Source: Bacteroidales bacterium
GTDB taxonomy: Bacteria > Bacteroidota > Bacteroidia > Bacteroidales > UBA3663
Length of the DNA stretch: 64,000 nucleotides
Reading direction: 5' to 3'
Assembly: GCA_017561935.1 (NCBI GenBank)
Contig: JAFZBE010000059.1
Span: 24,806-88,805 of the forward strand
In this document: piece by piece, positions 60,058 through 64,000 of the stretch
Layout: the number at the start of each line of letters is the position of its first letter
Position numbering within the stretch: position 1 is the stretch's first letter
Made by a program: the position numbers and the translations under genes
Notes under the pieces: model-generated
Database searches by the model: none
The model's input: only the letters and a program-made list of their open reading frames with translations
Told to the model about the DNA's origin: nothing

Positions 60058-60849
60058 ATGAATCTGAACTTCAAGGACATCGCCAAGACGATTGCCAATA
60101 TGATGGGCGGCAGCAAAGACGCCCCTAAAAACCTTGAGGACCTGACCAAGGGCTTTAAAGAAATCCTGAAGACGGCATCGGCCGCTGCGCAGGAAGAGTT
60201 GACCAAAGAGATCGACAAAGTGAAAGACGAAGAAAAGGCCGAAGCGAAGACAGAAGCGAAGGCCGAGACGTTCTCGATCAACGGTCACAACTACACGGTA
60301 AGGAAGGACGAGGATGCTGTGCTCGTCTCGTTCACCAATATCCCCTCGGACGCGGAGGAGTTGAAGCAGGTTTATCGCAACCTGTTGGGTAAGAGCGAAT
60401 ACACCGTGCCTGCCCTCATCCCGATGGCTATGGAAATCTATGCCCGCGATCGCCAGGAAGGGGAGAAGTGCTTTGCCGCCTTCTGCTCCTCATTGGCAAT
60501 GAGTGAGATATTGCGCATCCTCAAGGAAAAGTTCGGACGCCCCAACGACTCCTATTGCCAGCGTTATCTTCCTGCCGCGCTGCTCCAGGGTGCCTCGAAC
60601 ATGAATGCCTATACCCCCAACACCCCCTACACCGTCCGCATCGAGCACGCAGCAAACGAGGACACCGAGTCGGCAATGTACAACGGCAAGTACTTCTTCC
60701 TCGTGATCATCGCCGATGGTTGGGACACCCGACAGCGTGGCGTCCAGGTCCTCAAGACCTACGACCACGATTTATACGTCGTGAATGGATGCCCCGCCAC
60801 CTATACCATGTGCAAGCCTATACGCGGCGAATGGCCAGGGCTGATGTGA
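60058..60849 (+). CDS. Cytoplasmic protein resembling DUF6935
   Basis: 263 residues without signal peptide. The first ~75 residues are a Lys/Glu/Ala-rich amphipathic helix (TKEIDKVKDEEKAEAKTEAK). The rest follows the order of segments I know from DUF6935 proteins: a helical part (YTVPALIPMAMEIYARDRQE, ..ILRILKEKFG), then YLPAALLQGASNMNAYTPNT followed by PYTVRIEH, then QRGVQVLKTYDHDLYVVNGC. Members of that family are uncharacterised. The gene stands alone, read toward the convergent GH31 gene. Family resemblance is from memory of the pattern, so moderately sure. Confidence 0.65.
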   Translation: MNLNFKDIAKTIANMMGGSKDAPKNLEDLTKGFKEILKTASAAAQEELTKEIDKVKDEEKAEAKTEAKAETFSINGHNYTVRKDEDAVLVSFTNIPSDAEELKQVYRNLLGKSEYTVPALIPMAMEIYARDRQEGEKCFAAFCSSLAMSEILRILKEKFGRPNDSYCQRYLPAALLQGASNMNAYTPNTPYTVRIEHAANEDTESAMYNGKYFFLVIIADGWDTRQRGVQVLKTYDHDLYVVNGCPATYTMCKPIRGEWPGLM

Positions 60850-61161
60850 TTCATGGCCGATGATTGTTATCGCGGTCTTTCTTTTTATATCCTTCGGATA
60901 GAAATCTCATAAATAATCTACGGACTATTTGGACTATTGGGACAATTAGCTTTGAGCCATACTGTCCTATAAGTCCATATAGTCCGTAGAGAAAAAATTG
61001 AGCGGCGACCAAACGAACTTTCTAAAGCTATTGTCACAAAGATCGACACAGATAAACACGGAATTATCGCTTACGCGCACGCGGTTTGTCCCAACGCCGA
61101 AGCAGCAAATCTGTGAAAATCTGTGTCGATCTGTGTGACCGAAGAAAGCTAAGACACCGTA
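60850..61161. repeat. Two nested-style inverted repeats between convergent genes
   Basis: 312 bases without a gene. IR1: arms 60918-60944 and 60963-60989, 27 bases each with 23 matching pairs and an 18-base loop; each arm is itself built of 9-base units (GGACTATTT, GGACTATTG). IR2: arms 61034-61053 and 61119-61138, 20 bases with 19 matching pairs and a 65-base spacer; the units recall the dispersed CACAGAT/GATCTGTG repeats of this phylum. Terminator activity for both flanking genes is plausible. Confidence 0.7.
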
Positions 61162-63558
61162 TCAGAGCTTGACGGACAGCTTCTTGCCGGTATAGGTGAC
61201 CGTCTTCGTCTGGCCATTGACCAAACGGACGAGGAAGGTGCGCTGGGCGAGCATGCCCTCGAACTGACCCTTGCGCGGGCCGATGGTGAGGGTGCGGCTG
61301 CGTTCATTCCACGTCATCGGGATCTCGGTGTACTGGCCCTGCTGGTAGCCGAAGCCGTCGCCCTCGTCCTCATAGAGGCAGAACGTGGCATTCTGGCCGG
61401 GATAGACGGTGAGCGTGATGTTGTCCCACGGCTTTTCGTTGGAATACTGCAGATCCTGTCCCATCGGGAGAATGGAACCGGCCTTGACGTAGAGTGGGGA
61501 ATAGGCGAGAGGCGCATCGGCCATGAGCTTCTGGCCGCCCTGCAATTTGTTGCCGGTCCAATAGTCGTACCAGTCGGCACCTTTGGGCAGATAGACCTCG
61601 AATTCCTTCTTCTGGCTCCAATCGACCTTCGGCCAGCCATCGGCATACTCTGCATTGTCCTTCTTGTCCCAACCCGACACCTCGTCGGTCTTGACAATCT
61701 TCTCCTGCGTGAAGAGCGGATCGACCACGGGGCAGACGAGCAGGTTGTGCCCGAACATGTACTCGCGGCCAAGGTTCCACACGTTCTCGTCGTCGGCGAA
61801 GTCCATCACCAGGGCTCGCATGAACGAATCGTCGTGGCGGCTCACCTGCCAGCTTTGGCTGTAGATGTAGGGCAGCAGGCGATAGCGCATCCTCACGGCC
61901 GACACCAGGGCATCATAGACGGGCTCGCCCTCCTTGCCGTAATAGTAGAGTTCGCGATAGACCTCGGTGCCGTGGCTGCGCATCATGGGGCAGAACAGGC
62001 CGAACTGCATCCAGCGCACATAGAGCTCCTGGAACTGTGGGTTGCGGGTGGCCGAATTGTCAGCACTGCGGCGGTTGTAGCTGTTGGCAAAGAATCCGCC
62101 GATGTCGGTGTTAACGTTGGGATTGGCGCAGAGCGTATAGTTCAGGCAGAGGGGCACCTGACGGCGCAGGTTCTCCCACGAGCTGCCCACGTCACCGCTC
62201 CACGTATTGGCGCCGTAGCGCTGCTGTCCGGCAAAGAACGAACGGGTGAGGATGAAGGGACGCTTCTCGTGATCGACGGCACGCTGGTGCTCATCCACAC
62301 CGCCCACGGTCATCAACGGGAATACGTTGCGCACCGAACGCCAGCTGCCCATGGCGCATGGCTCGTCAAGGTCGCTGTCCTTGTACTGTGCGTGATCGGG
62401 GTCGGTCGAATCCATCCACCATGCATCGATGCCCATCTGGTGCAGGCGCGAAAGATGCTTCCAATAGATGTCGCGTGCCTCGGACGAATAGCAGTCATAG
62501 ACGCGCACACCCGAAGGATAGTCGAGGCGCGGTGGCCAGGGCTCCAATCCCGATTCGGGCCAAGTCTTGAAGTTGAACAGCAAGCCCTTCTCGTCGAGCT
62601 CGCGGTAGGGTTTGGACATCGGGCCGAAACTTGCCCAAATGGAAATGCTGATGTGGGCATTGCGCTGATGCACCTCGTCGATCATCGCCTGAGCGTGGGA
62701 AAATTCGGGGCTGATGAACTCCATCGCGTTCCATGTGTAGTTGCTTCCCCAATACTGCCAATCCTGGATGATGCCATCGAAGGGCACCTTCAGGTCGCGG
62801 TATTTGCGCACCACTTCGATCAGCTCGTTCTGGCTCTTGTAGCGCTCGCGGCTCTGGTGGAAGCCGTAGGTCCACAACGGCAGCATCGGAACGTGTCCCG
62901 ATAGGTGACGCATACGGCTGATGACGCCATCGGCCGAACCTCCGTAGATGAAGTAATAGTCAACGAGCTTACCGACTTCGGACACGAGCGTGAGCTGCTC
63001 GTCGTCATCGATGCGGGTGGGGGAGTAGTTGTCCCAGAAGATGCCGTAGCCCTTGATGCTCTGAAAGAAGTGGGCATAGTCCTCAAGGTTGGACTGCTGC
63101 ATGTTGCGGTGCTCGCCGCGCAGATTCATCTTCCCGTTCTGCAGCATGCCCAGGCCGTAGATGGGTTCGTCCTTTTCGAGCGCGAACGATTGCTTCACCT
63201 TGTAAGCGCCTTTGTCGATGCCCTCGGTGATGGGGATGAAGCTACTGCCGGCATCGACCAAAAGAATGGTCTCGTCAGGCTTGCAGAAGGTGACCTGTCC
63301 GCTGCCTTTCTCTACGATGACGGTCAGCGCCTTCGACTGATAGCGCGTCTTGCCGTTGGCCTCGCTTACCTTCACTTTTACGGCTTCGGGTTGGGCAGTC
63401 ACAACGAGCGATTGTTTCTCTACATTCTGACCATCGGCCGTTTTGGTGATATGCACGATGTCGGGAGTCATGAACTCGACAGTCTGTCCTTGTGCATGGC
63501 AGAAGAGACCCAGCATCATGATGCCAGCAAGGTTTCTTATTAAAGTTCGGTTCTTCAT
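61162..63558 (-). CDS. GH31-family alpha-glycosidase, probably alpha-xylosidase
   Basis: 798 residues from ATG 63558 (MKNRTLIRNLAGIMMLGLFC signal peptide); the longer frame has no support. N-terminal beta domain (~25-180, ending KGYGIFWDNYSPT), then the catalytic barrel with DGIIQDWQYWG, nucleophile Asp383 in AWWMDSTDPDHAQ (usual family form W-x-D), and acid/base Asp456 in GANTWSGDVGSSWENL. Then PNVNTDIGGF, a proximal C-terminal domain and a distal one. The QDWQYWG and SGDVGSSW forms are seen in alpha-xylosidases of xyloglucan and xylan loci, but an alpha-glucosidase cannot be excluded. It stands apart from the GH115 locus but would fit the same substrate theme. Confidence 0.93.
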   Translation of the reverse strand: MKNRTLIRNLAGIMMLGLFCHAQGQTVEFMTPDIVHITKTADGQNVEKQSLVVTAQPEAVKVKVSEANGKTRYQSKALTVIVEKGSGQVTFCKPDETILLVDAGSSFIPITEGIDKGAYKVKQSFALEKDEPIYGLGMLQNGKMNLRGEHRNMQQSNLEDYAHFFQSIKGYGIFWDNYSPTRIDDDEQLTLVSEVGKLVDYYFIYGGSADGVISRMRHLSGHVPMLPLWTYGFHQSRERYKSQNELIEVVRKYRDLKVPFDGIIQDWQYWGSNYTWNAMEFISPEFSHAQAMIDEVHQRNAHISISIWASFGPMSKPYRELDEKGLLFNFKTWPESGLEPWPPRLDYPSGVRVYDCYSSEARDIYWKHLSRLHQMGIDAWWMDSTDPDHAQYKDSDLDEPCAMGSWRSVRNVFPLMTVGGVDEHQRAVDHEKRPFILTRSFFAGQQRYGANTWSGDVGSSWENLRRQVPLCLNYTLCANPNVNTDIGGFFANSYNRRSADNSATRNPQFQELYVRWMQFGLFCPMMRSHGTEVYRELYYYGKEGEPVYDALVSAVRMRYRLLPYIYSQSWQVSRHDDSFMRALVMDFADDENVWNLGREYMFGHNLLVCPVVDPLFTQEKIVKTDEVSGWDKKDNAEYADGWPKVDWSQKKEFEVYLPKGADWYDYWTGNKLQGGQKLMADAPLAYSPLYVKAGSILPMGQDLQYSNEKPWDNITLTVYPGQNATFCLYEDEGDGFGYQQGQYTEIPMTWNERSRTLTIGPRKGQFEGMLAQRTFLVRLVNGQTKTVTYTGKKLSVKL

Positions 63559-63585
63559 ACTGTTTATTTGTTGGTTTTTCGGGAG

Positions 63586-63617
63586 CAAAGATAATTCTTT
63601 TTTTTGAAATATACAAT
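63586..63617 (-). promoter_or_regulatory. Promoter of the GH31 gene
   Basis: Minus-strand ATTG (63614-63617), 20 bases, TATCTTTG (63586-63593), 28 bases before the ATG at 63558; one base off in the -33. Confidence 0.6.
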
Positions 63618-63794
63618 ATTTCAGCTGTTTTTTCATCGTCAAATCATGGAAATTCAACATTATTTACCATATTGCCTCAAATACTTTACAAACATTTTGA
63701 CAACTATATAAAGCAATACCTATCAAATTTCGGTAAAATCAAGGGTTTTTACATATTATTGCAATTCCCTGGCCGATTTCAAATTCATTTTTCG

Positions 63795-64000
63795 TATATT
63801 TGCAGCGAACATTTCAAAAAGTTGAAAACAGAAACCGATAATAACAAGAAAAGGAGGCAAAAATGGATTTGAGACGTGGGCTTCAATAGCCCGTCTCACA
63901 ATCCGGAAAATTGTCGCCTCAATGGCGACATAAAATTGCTATCGCATAAAATCCATCCGGTCCCTGTACGCTGAATTTCATAGCACAATCGGGACGAGCT
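63795..64000 (+). ncRNA. Candidate structured leader at the right edge: -7 element, short ORF, two TCAAT-loop hairpins
   Basis: TATATTTG (63795-63802) fits the -7 motif. About 50 bases later a good ribosome-binding site (AAGGAGG, 63851-63857) precedes ATG at 63863, giving MDLRRGLQ then stop (63863-63889). The ORF overlaps hairpin 1 (63871-63897, GGGCT-TCAAT-AGCCC with an outer GAGAC/GTCTC stem). Hairpin 2 is TGTCGCC-TCAAT-GGCGACA (63912-63930). Both loops are TCAAT. No coding frame follows before the edge. It may be an attenuator or the start of a small RNA; the gene it serves lies outside. The region 63559-63794 holds only the GH31 promoter; a 66-codon frame at 63672-63872 has no support. 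Confidence 0.4.

Noticed and set aside
63672..63872. 66-codon plus-strand frame near the right edge
   Set aside because: Runs through the -7 element and the ribosome-binding site of the short leader ORF; no protein-like features.
1..64000. tRNA, rRNA, tmRNA genes
   Set aside because: No stretch with the expected conserved sequences was found by reading both strands of the intergenic regions.

Overview
The window reads as a Bacteroidota chromosome, most likely a Prevotella-type gut or rumen carbohydrate degrader. The support is three SusC-type receptors (one cut by the edge), two SusD partners, a hybrid two-component regulator, many secreted glycan-active enzymes, SDDDE-type lipoprotein export signals, and the Bacteroidota promoter form (TTTG, 19-21 bases, TAnnTTTG) in front of many genes. 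I see no rRNA, tRNA, CRISPR array, integrase or insertion sequence.

Layout. (1) 1-2429: 5' part of a SusC-like receptor that lacks the usual N-terminal extension domain. (2) 2526-7538: a small accessory module on the minus strand: a primase/helicase-like protein (BT4734-like N-terminus plus DUF3987), an origin-like non-coding segment with GGTCG repeats in inverted array, an unknown protein, and an orphan HsdR N-terminal domain whose nuclease residues are lost. (3) 7754-11229: a small membrane protein and two divergent secreted TPR proteins sharing one promoter region. (4) 11289-16116: a pectin-type pair, GH3 lipoprotein then PL1 pectate lyase. (5) 16271-20686: a compact three-gene operon with a membrane protein carrying RCK/TrkA-like Rossmann folds and a RyR-like tail, a free-standing RyR protein, and a TIR-transmembrane-Sel1 protein. 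This is the best candidate for an undescribed signalling or defence system. (6) 20764-27914: a convergent five-gene operon of exported proteins (LPP20/Ig-like, TPR/Sel1, unknown, NTF2-like, TPR/beta-barrel). (7) 28302-31439: a lone AraC DNA-binding domain and a C10 (streptopain) protease followed by a 53-residue peptide gene. (8) 31608-43470: a rhamnose-targeted polysaccharide utilisation locus: AraC regulator, divergent SusC/SusD, a small secreted protein, GH106 and GH78 rhamnosidases. (9) 43611-47586: GLUG/InlB-repeat surface protein, CotH-kinase-like protein and a surface lipoprotein. (10) 47649-59362: a glucuronoxylan-type locus on the minus strand: HTCS regulator, SusC, SusD, then GH115 alpha-glucuronidase behind a strong terminator. 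(11) 59601-64000: a 5' remnant of a type I restriction hsdR gene, a DUF6935-like protein, paired inverted repeats, a GH31 glycosidase that fits the xylan/xyloglucan theme, and at the right edge a promoter, a short leader ORF and two hairpins with the same loop.

The carbohydrate loci follow the usual logic: the regulator senses oligosaccharide, SusCD binds and imports it, and exported enzymes trim side chains (rhamnose, glucuronate, xylose). The unusual parts are regions 2, 5 and 6, where nucleic-acid-handling, nucleotide-signalling and envelope genes sit between the metabolic loci. Functions are inferred by reading the translated sequences; no database search was possible.
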